From NCBI GenBank assembly GCA_038496445.1, contig JALMLS010000327.1, positions 1 through 22,332 on the forward strand: a stretch of 22,332 nucleotides of DNA, written 5' to 3'. Every line of letters starts with the position of its first letter. Within the stretch, counting starts at the first letter, position 1. Below the pieces are notes generated by a model. The model did not search any database. It was not told the DNA's origin and saw only the letters and a program-made list of their open reading frames with translations. This DNA is from Trichosphaerium sp. ATCC 40318 (Eukaryota; Discosea; Flabellinia; Trichosidae). This document shows, piece by piece, positions 1 to 8,715 of this stretch. Both the position numbers and the translations under genes were made by a program.

Positions 1-110
1 TGCTTGTGTTGATAAAACAATCGACTAAATAGGTTCAACAGTTGTTGGGACCAACCTTGGGCAGAAGCAGTAAATGCAATGGCTCAAGATTGGATCAGAG
101 AGAACAACTA
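1..110 (+). pseudogene. DIRS-like RNase H/recombinase linker fragment (outer copy)
   Basis: This short piece repeats 2861-2970 of the same arm and matches 11541-11650 in reverse. It encodes the stretch rich in N, W and F that follows RNase H in DIRS-like retroelements and leads into the tyrosine recombinase, ending at the residues WIRENNY. It is interrupted at that point by MITE A. It belongs to a second, outer copy of the retroelement whose body would lie left of the window, as its mirror image does at 11541-13915. Identity is weaker in the first 20 bases. Confidence 0.7.
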
Positions 111-544
111 CAGGGCTGAAACTCAGCTAGGCATTGCCTTAAAGAATGATGCATATTCCTAACATTTGGCATCAGATGGCAAAATCAAGGCATTTGCATT
201 TGGTAATGCCCAATAAAATAAGGCATTTTTACAAAAAGGCAATGCCTTCATCAAAAAGGCATTAATACCAGCATTTTTGGGCATCTTTTGGTATTGCATA
301 AAATCAGGTAATGCCTTGTATTGCATTTTTTGGCATTGCATAAAATCAAGTAATGCCCTGTATTGCAAGTACTTTATGCCTTTATTATGCCTTATTTTTT
401 TAAGCAATATATGCCTTGTATTTTAATTCATATATAAGGCATTGCCTATACTATATCATAGGACTGATCACATTAAGGAAGTGGTTTAAGGTAAGTAACA
501 GTCAAACAACTTTTACACTTTTTTTTTCACATCACCTACTGACG

Positions 545-553
545 TTTTATATA
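545..553 (+). promoter_or_regulatory. TATA-like box inside MITE A
   Basis: The string TGACGTTTTATATAGAC spans 540-556. It joins a half CRE (TGACGT) to a TATA motif about 30 bp upstream of the ATG at 582. The same string occurs in MITE B at 2158-2174 and, inverted, in MITE C near 12605-12621, although much of the surrounding sequence has diverged. This conservation suggests function in the ancestral element. Transcription is not shown. Confidence 0.5.
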
Positions 554-581
554 GACAGGCATCTAGCGCTCTTAGTAATTC

Positions 582-686
582 ATGAAATTAGACGAAACCA
601 CCGCCAAACGAACCGCAGCACCCTATTTCACCTACAACAGTAGTAGGAGTGAACTCCGCGATATTTCCGGGACCGCGGAATTCTAA
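582..686 (+). CDS. Candidate first coding exon of MITE A (34 codons)
   Basis: The ORF starts with ATG about 30 bp after a TATA motif and ends in TAA shortly before a perfect splice donor (ACAAG|GTAAGT) at about 693. Its reading frame aligns with that of MITE B at 2199 without gaps over the first 25 codons, sharing TT, RTAAP and NSS. This may be a relic of the N-terminal exon of the transposase of the autonomous parent, or simply conserved DNA. The protein is not recognised. The mirror copy is at 10964-11068. Confidence 0.35.
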   Translation: MKLDETTAKRTAAPYFTYNSSRSELRDISGTAEF

Positions 687-1146
687 CACTACAAGGTAAG
701 TTTTTTTTTTTTTTTTTTCTACACCATCTCATATTTTCTTTAAGGTTTTTTCAAATGTGGACTTAGGAGTTTTGTGTATTGTATGTGTACTGTATTATAA
801 AATAAATATTTGTGTTATTACCTGAAAATGCCCTGGTTTATTAGGCACTGTAGACTATGATAATGCCTTCTTTTTGCCTTCAAAATAAGGCATTGATGCA
901 TGAGTTATGCCCTAATTTGAAGGCATAATTCCTTAAAATATGCAAGCAAAACCATTGCAATCTTGTGTACCAGATGCAAGCATTTTTCATCAAATATAAG
1001 GCATTTTTGTAGCAAAAAATAAGGCATTGCCCTGTATTTGCCTTTTTGAATGAGGCAAAAACTAGGCATTTTTGTAAAAAATAAGGCATTTTTTGATGAA
1101 AATGCCTATGCATTGTCCAAAAATGCCTTGTTGAGTTTCAGCCCTG

Positions 1147-1590
1147 TGTGAGAATTGAATAACAGTATACTGGACACTTACACTAAGTTCAAAGGTATAT
1201 CAGTTATTATCAAACAGATTGGGCACAATTGGTGGTTATGTGCAACTACAAGGCCAGTTACCATCACATACAAATGCACAAGGAGTTTCAAGAATGGATG
1301 GGCATCGAGTGGAACAGTTTATTTTATTGATTCACACAACTTCCCTTTGGTTTTAAATTGGCACCATGGCTCTTCACAAAGATCAACAGAGTTATGGCTG
1401 TGCATTTGTGTGTGTTAGAAGTAATTATTGTTATATGGTTTGACGATTGGATAATAGGTAGATAAGGGCATTTACAACTGACCAAAAGAATTGAATTCCT
1501 TGAATTAATCATAGACACTGACAGAGCAGAACTATGCATATCTGAGTTGAAAATATTCAAGATGTGAGCCCTATTAAAAAACATTATTTG
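1147..1590 (+). pseudogene. DIRS-like reverse transcriptase fragment
   Basis: Two shifted frames together give a retroelement reverse transcriptase. First comes LNNSILDTYTKFKGIS from 1155, then after a frameshift KASYHHIQMHKEFQEWMGIEW (motif A region), then FTQLPFGFKLAPWLFTKI (motif B region), then IWFDDWIIG (motif C, catalytic DD) and IEFLELIIDTDR. Several in-frame stops and the frameshift show it is dead. The usual motif A aspartate is asparagine here and also in the outer copy at about 13540. LPFG, the FDDW box and the later fusion to a recombinase place it with DIRS-like elements. It is N-terminally truncated by MITE A. Confidence 0.8.
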
Positions 1591-1887
1591 TTCTATTCAT
1601 ATACGAAATTTGGTGCATGTTAAAGATCTTGCAACTTGCATTGGCAAGATTATTGCTATCAAAGACACATTTTCCCCTGCACAAGTTTTTACTAGAAGTT
1701 TTTATAAAACAATTGCTCAAGTAGAAATTTATAACTTACCCTGGAAGGTTTTGGTGATCCCAGATCTGCAACTATTAAATGATGCCATATGGATATGAAA
1801 AGCCCTTCTTCAATGGAATGGCAAGGCAGTATGGTGAGTAAAGACAATTCTACAGATCCAAACCAATGCATCTGAAGTAGCCTGGGC
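1591..1887 (+). pseudogene. DIRS-like connection domain and RNase H N-terminus
   Basis: From 1610 the frame reads VKDLATCIGKIIAI followed by QVFTRSFYKTI, a good match to the stretch after the RT thumb in DIRS-like polyproteins (LARLIGKI...FTRSLY pattern). A later frame gives NASEVAWAR, the first RNase H strand, in which the usual first catalytic aspartate is asparagine. The region carries stops and frame changes. It is cut at NASEVAWA by MITE B; the outer copy shows that the frame resumes after the element. Confidence 0.7.
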
Positions 1888-2618
1888 CAGGGCTGAAACT
1901 AAACAAGGCTTTGCCTTAAATACAAAGGCATTTTTGTAAAATCAGGCATGGATGGCAAAAATCAGGCATTCAAAAATGGCAATGTCTGATTTTGCAAAGG
2001 CAATGCCTGTCCTAGTTTTTTTATGCATTGCCAGCCTTAAATTTACAGGCACCAATTAGGCATTGGTTGTGTACACATTGTACATTAAGGATAGATTGGT
2101 TTAAGGTAAGTCTCCACCACACCAACACTTCCTAAACTTTTTTTTTCATTTACTACTGACGTTTTATATAGACGACGTCACCACGCGCTTAGTATTTTAT
2201 GGATTCTAACAAAACCACCTTCATTCGAACCGCAGCACCCAAATCCACCCACAACAGTAGTACAAGTACTTTAAACCATTTTTCCAGTCTGCGAAAATTA
2301 TACCAATAATTTGTTAATTTTTTTTTTTAGCTAAAGGTTTTTTTTCACATGGAGGACATTGCAGTTTTTTGTGTACTGTACTTTAATAAACGAATCACTA
2401 TTGTATGCCTATATAAAGCCTTGTTTAATGAGTATATGGTGCCTGGGTTATGCCCAAAAATTGAGGGCAAAAATGCCTTATTGTTGCAATAAAAATGAGG
2501 CATTATTGGACCAACAATGCAGGCTATTTTAAGACTAATTAGTGAACCAGTTGCTTGCTATTTGACCCAAATATGAGGCTTCAAAGCCCAACATTACAAG
2601 GCAATGCCTCATATTTGC
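1888..2618. mobile_element. MITE B, left copy, truncated at its right end
   Basis: It begins CAGGGCTGAAACTAAACAAGG, the same terminus as MITE A, and shares the GGCATT/AATGCC-rich flanks and the TATA-ORF-poly(A) core. AATAAA is at 2385-2390. Compared with MITE C (12048-12889) it lacks the distal terminal repeat: sequence jumps at about 2618 straight into RNase H, removing about 270 bp of MITE end plus RNase H. The junction shows only a base or two of shared sequence. The mirror copy is at 9032-9762 with the same deletion. Confidence 0.8.
2199..2309 (+). CDS. Candidate first coding exon of MITE B (36 codons)
   Basis: ATG lies about 30 bp after the TATA motif at 2161-2170. The frame aligns with the MITE A ORF (TT, RTAAP, NSS shared) and with the MITE C ORF at 12468-12578 with only two residue changes. 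A possible donor (GTACTTT) follows NSST, and a long T-tract ending in AG at 2329-2330 could be the acceptor of a ~70-nt intron. Function is unknown; an ancestral transposase start is one reading, non-coding conservation the other. Confidence 0.35.
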   Translation: MDSNKTTFIRTAAPKSTHNSSTSTLNHFSSLRKLYQ

Positions 2619-3010
2619 CAAACACAGTAGCATGGATGTGAAAAGGACCACGGGATCCTTACATTGACTTTGTGGTGAAAAAGATGTGGTTGTTGCTTTT
2701 AAGCACAAACATGACTTTGTTGCTGCTGGTGTGGATTCCATCAGCAGAAAACGAAGTGGATTGGCCAAGCAGGATTGTGGATCTTGAAGATTGGACAATA
2801 ACAGACGAATTCTTCAATTTAGTGGAGGACGTTTTCACTCCACACATGATTGCTTGCTTTGCTTTGTTGATAAACAATTGACTAGATAGGTTCAACAGTT
2901 GTTGGGACCAACCTTGGGCAGAAGCAGTAAATGCAATGGCTCAAGATTGGATCAGAGAGAACAACTACACCTGTCCACCAGTAAGGTTATTGCAGGACAT
3001 ACTAAATCTG
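2619..3010 (+). pseudogene. DIRS-like RNase H C-terminal part and linker
   Basis: The open stretch from about 2672 reads WIPSAENEVDWPSR, the last RNase H motif of DIRS-like elements (N..AD..SR pattern, final catalytic aspartate present). It continues through DLEDWTITDEFF and a second frame with FNSCWDQPWAEAVNAMAQDW to RENNYTCPPV, a linker typical of RNase H-recombinase fusions. The central RNase H residues (ELLAV, FNDNTN) are missing because of the deletion at 2618 but survive in the outer copy. Confidence 0.8.
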
Positions 3011-3800
3011 TTAGAAAAACAAAAAGCGACAGCTATGTTGATAGTTTCAAGATGGCCAGCACAGCTGTGGTGGCCAACTCTTTTACGTTTGACGATGGCA
3101 ATGCTAAAGCTAGGCACAGGGATGGACGTATTCATCCAAGGGCCCAGTGGTTCTGTAGAACCCTTCAAGAATGTGCATTGGGTGTTTTTGGCGGTGCAGA
3201 TAAATTAACAGATAATGCTATGAAGGATCTGTCACAAGCACTCTCTTTTCTGGTGATGGACATAGTGAGAACATGCATAAAAACTATGAAAAGAGAGTGG
3301 CGTTCTATTTTCTTCCAGCAAAACCTGAAACTGTAGCATTATATATTTCGTCACATTTTTGTTTAGGTGCTACATTGGTGTCAAGAGTGGCATCGGCAGC
3401 GATCTCTTTAGTCCACAAGTCCGCTGAGTTTACACCGCTGTCATGTACAGGTTGCTTTAATCTCCTTAAGTTAACAAAGGCTGGAATTGAGAAGGCTCAA
3501 CTGAGAAGAAAGAAGATAGACCTGTTTGATCTAAAAGATTTGGTTTATTGGTGCAATAACGCGAAAGAGAAGTTTTCCGAGTTCGTGTACCACAAAAACG
3601 TGTGTATCATTGCGCTGTACATTTGTACAATGCAAAGACCAGAAATCACAAAAGTTAAGTTTTAAACCATGAACACGTGGTGGTTGAAAAAGACGGATCG
3701 GTTTCTGTCTTGATCGTTTGCACAAAAACTACACAGTTTGGAGCGGCGCATGAGATTCCTATAGAACCTATTAGGGACGCTGATACTAAAATTTGTCCTG
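2935..3800 (+). pseudogene. DIRS-like tyrosine recombinase, N-terminal half
   Basis: Three frames follow one another. First is CPPVRLLQDILNLL...LIVSRWPAQLWWPTLL (2969-3208). Next, from 3273, is LPAKPETVALYISS...AAISLVHKSAEFTPL, which matches the helical core-binding (SAM-like) domain of tyrosine recombinases, running to MQRPEITKVKF at 3663. After a frameshift comes HVVVEKDGSVSVLIV and ICPVKL up to 3800, the start of the catalytic domain. At least two frameshifts make it a pseudogene. The coding is then split by a TTAA-bounded insertion and resumes at 4392. Confidence 0.8.
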
Positions 3801-4391
3801 TTAAATTGATTTAGAGATGGCAGAAATACCGGTCCGAACCGGTTCCGGACCGAAACGCAAAAGACCAGTCCGTAAACGGTCCAAACGGTCCGCTGTCAAA
3901 GGGAGTACCCTTGGAAAATCGGAAAAATAGCCGAAAAAGGAATTTTTGTCAAAGGGTACTCCCTTGGATTTTTATTGGTCCAAACGGTCCCTGTCACAAA
4001 ATCTCAGAACCCTCCATCTATTGACCTACTCACTGTGTGCATGCACATAAGGTGGCTGTACACTTTTTGTGGCAGGTTTGAATATCACACTTTTTTTTTT
4101 TTCATACCTAAAATAGTTTAGATACTATTATTTCGCGTAAGCAATGCACTTGATAAGTTGCTTTACACGCACAAAGTGATAAAAAGATGTTTGGGTGAAA
4201 GTGTATGAAAGTATGTAACATCACATGATTTTGTCCAAATGTCAAAATAACGTCACCACAGGCACATTTTGACTCAAAAAAAGTAGCGGTTAGGCCAGTG
4301 TGACCTTGTTTTACCACGCTAAACTTAATTTTGTTAAAACGGGCTGATTGAGGGCTTTCAACCACTCTATGTGTAGAACTCTCAATTTTAA
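3801..4391. mobile_element. TTAA-bounded insertion in the recombinase gene
   Basis: TTAA occurs at 3801-3804 and again at 4388-4391, and the recombinase reading is interrupted exactly between them. Dropping one TTAA and the 583 bp between them rejoins CPVKL to LFEYY and then HLKDDGPLFV. TTAA duplication is the rule for piggyBac-type elements, but clear terminal inverted repeats are not visible, so the class is uncertain. Internally there are GC-richer palindromes (CCGGTCCGAACCGGTTCCGG, 3829-3848) and two copies of CAAAGGG...CCCTTGG around 3897-3967. The mirror copy is at 7259-7849. Confidence 0.55.
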
Positions 4392-4708
4392 ATTATTTGA
4401 ATATTACTAAACATCTTAAGGATGATGGACCGTTGTTTGTCAAAGTAAACAAGCGTGACGAGCAATTGGGACCCAGTGGCATCTCAGCAGTGTTTAGACA
4501 AGTGGTTAAGTTCGCTGGTAGTACCAAAAGAATCAGTGGGAGGTTGGCGAGAATAGCAGGAGCATCTTTGGCTGCGTATGCAGATATTCTGTGTGTGGTT
4601 TACATGGACATTGCACATTGGTCACTAAATGGAACCAGTGACAGGCATTACCTACGAAGAGGTCAGGCTGAGAAGCTACAAATATCCAAGCGTATGTTCT
4701 CTATATAA
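4392..4708 (+). pseudogene. DIRS-like tyrosine recombinase, catalytic C-terminus
   Basis: The frame open from 4397 to a TAA at 4706-4708 gives the end of a tyrosine recombinase. It shows SGRLARIAGASLAAYADI, with the second catalytic arginine region, then AHWSLNGTSDRHYLRR, with the His/Trp position and the nucleophilic tyrosine (HYLR). The usual His of the HxxR box appears to be Gly. An AATAAA begins within the stop region (about 4709). The catalytic half is thus nearly intact, but it is separated from the rest by the TTAA insertion and upstream frameshifts. Confidence 0.8.
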
Positions 4709-5595
4709 ATAAAAGTTGTGATAGAGAGGCTCTCTACTCAAAACACATAGTGGTTTGACTTATGTTTTAAAATTACTCTCGTTTATCATATTTTAATACA
4801 ATTATACGAGTAATTTCCTAAAACTTAACAAGTCAAACAGACTTAAGTGTTATTCTCTTTTACAACTTCGAATAACACAACTCTTCTATACACTTGGCTC
4901 TTGATGTCGGCTTCTGAACTCCCACCCTCCCACCACGTGATCTCTATATTTTTAATCACAGCATATGAGCTGTTGTGTCAATGTAAACGTCAGCGTGGGA
5001 ATGCCGCAACAACTGGCTAGTTGTTTATGACGTCACTAGGACGGGTGCTTCCTGATATGACGAGAGAGGTTTTAGTGCTTGAAAATTGTGCACAGACATG
5101 GTATGTTGTTCGCCTTAATTCAGCGAACAAATATTGTGGAACTGTAAGATCGGATAGGCGTTAAGGTTTTATTCGAAGAGTGTATATCTTGTACAAAGTG
5201 AATTACACATTCTCTGTATACAACTTGGAAGTACATTAAGTGTGATTTGTTTAACGTTCAATGAATACAAAGTTTGTATTCTCCAACATTGTAGCCAAGT
5301 AAAAAGCTCGGTTGTTTTTTGTGATCTATATGATTCCGTTAGCAGCACTTACATAAATTATGTTCAAAACTACTGGCTAAAACTATTTAAGGTCAAATAT
5401 TATCAAATAACAGCATCAATCTAAAGTTGTTACACCATCAGTCTCATCTGAAAGCAAAAACTTCTTATAACCTCTTATAACCATTTATTCTACTGTTGCT
5501 AAGTAACTTTCCAATCTCAAAAAGTAAGCAACTAAGTGAGGACTTTAACTTTACCAACTCTCCCTTAGCAAATTACCCAAATTCAATATACATTA
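4709..5595. other. Non-coding 3' part of the retroelement and flank, hairpin-rich
   Basis: No coding region is supported. Notable structures are a nested hairpin (GTTTGACTT 4753-4761 with AAGTCAAAC 4830-4838, inside it AAATTACTC 4770-4778 with GAGTAATTT 4808-4816) and a second hairpin (GTGTTATTC 4847-4855 with GAATAACAC 4870-4878). A full CRE palindrome (TGACGTCA) lies at about 5028-5035. The end of the retroelement cannot be placed. The arm ends at 5595, where symmetry with 6055 stops. Confidence 0.6.
4753..4878. repeat. Two consecutive hairpins downstream of the recombinase
   Basis: The first is a two-tier stem: outer pair 4753-4761/4830-4838 and inner pair 4770-4778/4808-4816, each nine perfect bases. 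The second is 4847-4855/4870-4878 with a 14-nt loop. They sit 45-170 bp after the recombinase stop, where a DIRS-like element would keep its terminal or internal complementary repeats. The role is inferred from position only. Confidence 0.5.
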
Positions 5596-6054
5596 TTGTT
5601 AAATTTACAGAAAACCCTAACCAACCAATTAAAGCTGGATATCAAAGTCAACAGCAAGGACACAAGATTAGATAAAGCAGATTTGTAGCTCAAGGTGTAT
5701 TACAATTGATGTACTTTGTTGACTAAGTTGTGATTTTAGATGTACAGACTGTTGCTCGTTATATCATTGCAGTTAAACGAAAACCAAACCAACAACCAAC
5801 CACACAGTTAGAACAGCAACTGCTGAAAGAAAATGAAGAACTTAAACAAGCCAATCTAAAATTAGATAAAAATAACAAAGCTTTGCAACATCAAATTAAT
5901 AAGCGTAAAAAGAAGAGCAAATAATAACTTAAACATGTTCTAGCTGAGATTGACAGTAACAATAAAACTACAAAGTAATAAACTCCAACAATGTCCTCTA
6001 TGCCATGACTAAGAAGAATACAGTCAATCAAAGAATAGAATGGAAACCATTTGG
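5596..6054 (+). other. Palindrome spacer, unique sequence
   Basis: This 459-bp block separates the two arms. It holds the 3' end of a PARP-gene paralogue (5605-5924) and, 37 nt after its stop, an AATAAA at 5961-5966. The remaining ~90 bp to 6054 match nothing else seen in the window. Symmetry breaks sharply at both edges (5595/5596 and 6054/6055). Confidence 0.85.
5605..5924 (+). pseudogene. 3' end of a PARP paralogue (decayed)
   Basis: 5605-5694 matches exon 23 of the gene at right (17388-17541, minus strand) but with several deletions, including the segment coding for the catalytic glutamate (MYDEL). 5695-5739 is an intron nearly identical to intron 23 of that gene. 5740-5924 starts DVQTVARYIIAVKRK, identical to exon 24, then jumps to QQPTTQLEQQLLKENEELK and ends NKRKKKSK before a TAA. 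That last part parallels the final exon (QQPTAYDKLLEENKRLK) of the other gene: both are leucine-zipper-like coiled coils. Shared intron sequence means DNA duplication, not retrocopying. The 5' part is missing at the arm boundary. Confidence 0.85.
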
Positions 6055-6941
6055 TAATGTATATTGAATTTGGGTAATTTGCTAAGGGAGAGTTGGTAAA
6101 GTTAAAGTCCTCACTTAGTTGCTTACTTTTTGAGATTGGAAAGTTACTTAGCAACAGTAGAATAAATGGTTATAAGAGGTTATAAGAAGTTTTTGCTTTC
6201 AGATGAGACTGATGGTGTAACAACTTTAGATTGATGCTGTTATTTGATAATATTTGACCTTAAATAGTTTTAGCCAGTAGTTTTGAACATAATTTATGTA
6301 AGTGCTGCTAACGGAATCATATAGATCACAAAAAACAACCGAGCTTTTTACTTGGCTACAATGTTGGAGAATACAAACTTTGTATTCATTGAACGTTAAA
6401 CAAATCACACTTAATGTACTTCCAAGTTGTATACAGAGAATGTGTAATTCACTTTGTACAAGATATACACTCTTCGAATAAAACCTTAACGCCTATCCGA
6501 TCTTACAGTTCCACAATATTTGTTCGCTGAATTAAGGCGAACAACATACCATGTCTGTGCACAATTTTCAAGCACTAAAACCTCTCTCGTCATATCAGGA
6601 AGCACCCGTCCTAGTGACGTCATAAACAACTAGCCAGTTGTTGCGGCATTCCCACGCTGACGTTTACATTGACACAACAGCTCATATGCTGTGATTAAAA
6701 ATATAGAGATCACGTGGTGGGAGGGTGGGAGTTCAGAAGCCGACATCAAGAGCCAAGTGTATAGAAGAGTTGTGTTATTCGAAGTTGTAAAAGAGAATAA
6801 CACTTAAGTCTGTTTGACTTGTTAAGTTTTAGGAAATTACTCGTATAATTGTATTAAAATATGATAAACGAGAGTAATTTTAAAACATAAGTCAAACCAC
6901 TATGTGTTTTGAGTAGAGAGCCTCTCTATCACAACTTTTAT
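6055..6941. other. Right-arm copy of the hairpin-rich non-coding 3' part
   Basis: Mirror of 4709-5595. It holds the same hairpins (about 6772-6897) and the CRE palindrome near 6615-6622. No coding region is supported. Confidence 0.6.
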
Positions 6942-7258
6942 TTATATAGAGAACATACGCTTGGATATTTGTAGCTTCTCAGCCTGACCTCTTCGTAGGT
7001 AATGCCTGTCACTGGTTCCATTTAGTGACCAATGTGCAATGTCCATGTAAACCACACACAGAATATCTGCATACGCAGCCAAAGATGCTCCTGCTATTCT
7101 CGCCAACCTCCCACTGATTCTTTTGGTACTACCAGCGAACTTAACCACTTGTCTAAACACTGCTGAGATGCCACTGGGTCCCAATTGCTCGTCACGCTTG
7201 TTTACTTTGACAAACAACGGTCCATCATCCTTAAGATGTTTAGTAATATTCAAATAAT
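6942..7258 (-). pseudogene. Tyrosine recombinase catalytic C-terminus, right-arm copy
   Basis: Mirror of 4392-4708, with the same GASLAAYADI, AHWSLNG and HYLRR motifs. No difference from the left copy was noticed in the coding part (identical 103-codon frame). Confidence 0.8.
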
Positions 7259-7849
7259 TTAAAATTGAGAGTTCTACACATAGAGTGGTTGAAAGCCCTC
7301 AATCAGCCCGTTTTAACAAAATTAAGTTTAGCGTGGTAAAACAAGGTCACACTGGCCTAACCGCTACTTTTTTTGAGTCAAAATGTGCCTGTGGTGACGT
7401 TATTTTGACATTTGGACAAAATCATGTGATGTTACATACTTTCATACACTTTCACCCAAACATCTTTTTATCACTTTGTGCGTGTAAAGCAACTTATCAA
7501 GTGCATTGCTTACGCGAAATAATAGTATCTAAACTATTTTAGGTATGAAAAAAAAAAAAGTGTGATATTCAAACCTGCCACAAAAAGTGTACAGCCACCT
7601 TATGTGCATGCACACAGTGAGTAGGTCAATAGATGGAGGGTTCTGAGATTTTGTGACAGGGACCGTTTGGACCAATAAAAATCCAAGGGAGTACCCTTTG
7701 ACAAAAATTCCTTTTTCGGCTATTTTTCCGATTTTCCAAGGGTACTCCCTTTGACAGCGGACCGTTTGGACCGTTTACGGACTGGTCTTTTGCGTTTCGG
7801 TCCGGAACCGGTTCGGACCGGTATTTCTGCCATCTCTAAATCAATTTAA
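7259..7849. mobile_element. TTAA-bounded insertion, right-arm copy
   Basis: Mirror of 3801-4391, with TTAA at 7259-7262 and 7846-7849. The same insertion at the same base in both arms shows it predates the inverted duplication. Confidence 0.55.
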
Positions 7850-8715
7850 CAGGACAAATTTTAGTATCAGCGTCCCTAATAGGTTCTATAGGAATCTCAT
7901 GCGCCGCTCCAAACTGTGTAGTTTTTGTGCAAACGATCAAGACAGAAACCGATCCGTCTTTTTCAACCACCACGTGTTCATGGTTTAAAACTTAACTTTT
8001 GTGATTTCTGGTCTTTGCATTGTACAAATGTACAGCGCAATGATACACACGTTTTTGTGGTACACGAACTCGGAAAACTTCTCTTTCGCGTTATTGCACC
8101 AATAAACCAAATCTTTTAGATCAAACAGGTCTATCTTCTTTCTTCTCAGTTGAGCCTTCTCAATTCCAGCCTTTGTTAACTTAAGGAGATTAAAGCAACC
8201 TGTACATGACAGCGGTGTAAACTCAGCGGACTTGTGGACTAAAGAGATCGCTGCCGATGCCACTCTTGACACCAATGTAGCACCTAAACAAAAATGTGAC
8301 GAAATATATAATGCTACAGTTTCAGGTTTTGCTGGAAGAAAATAGAACGCCACTCTCTTTTCATAGTTTTTATGCATGTTCTCACTATGTCCATCACCAG
8401 AAAAGAGAGTGCTTGTGACAGATCCTTCATAGCATTATCTGTTAATTTATCTGCACCGCCAAAAACACCCAATGCACATTCTTGAAGGGTTCTACAGAAC
8501 CACTGGGCCCTTGGATGAATACGTCCATCCCTGTGCCTAGCTTTAGCATTGCCATCGTCAAACGTAAAAGAGTTGGCCACCACAGCTGTGCTGGCCATCT
8601 TGAAACTATCAACATAGCTGTCGCTTTTTGTTTTTCTAACAGATTTAGTATGTCCTGCAATAACCTTACTGGTGGACAGGTGTAGTTGTTCTCTCTGATC
8701 CAATCTTGAGCCATT
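7850..8715 (-). pseudogene. Tyrosine recombinase N-terminal half, right-arm copy
   Basis: Mirror of 2935-3800, with the same frameshifts and the same 130-, 90- and 145-codon frames. Two frames overlap in the middle, marking the frameshift near 3280 of the left arm. Confidence 0.8.

Larger units (their letters stand above)
111..1146. mobile_element. MITE A, left copy (CAGGGCTGAAACT terminal inverted repeats)
   Basis: The element begins CAGGGCTGAAACTCA and ends with its inverse, TGAGTTTCAGCCCTG. Both flanking thirds are packed with dozens of copies of GGCATT or AATGCC in both orientations, like the subterminal transposase-binding repeats of hAT-type elements. The CAGGG start also suits hAT, which is an inference. 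The middle third is not repeat-like: it has perfect splice-donor motifs (AAGGTAAGT near 488 and 693), a TATA motif at 545-553, a small ORF (582-686) and AATAAA at 801-806. No target duplication is seen, because the two flanks come from different places in the retroelement. Confidence 0.85.
1..5595. repeat. Left arm of giant inverted repeat (palindrome)
   Basis: This stretch is the reverse complement of 6055-11650. Matched points show it: 416 pairs with 11234, 2535 with 9115, 5424 with 6226, and 5595 with 6055, all summing to 11650. Identity is close to perfect over 5.3 kb. A one-base difference near 272 (one G fewer than in the right arm) shifts the sum to 11651 further out. The first ~20 bases match poorly, as at a contig or read end. 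The arm is cut by the window edge, so its true outer limit is unknown. It contains a DIRS-like retroelement and three secondary insertions. Confidence 0.95.

Noticed and set aside
111-1146. MITE A as an ordinary insertion in the retroelement
   Set aside because: Its two flanks do not rejoin into one continuous retroelement sequence and no target duplication is present; the recombination joint explains both.
5242-5424. 60-codon frame in each palindrome arm as a gene
   Set aside because: No recognised motif, no ATG start (it opens with GTG), and it lies in hairpin-rich non-coding retroelement flank.
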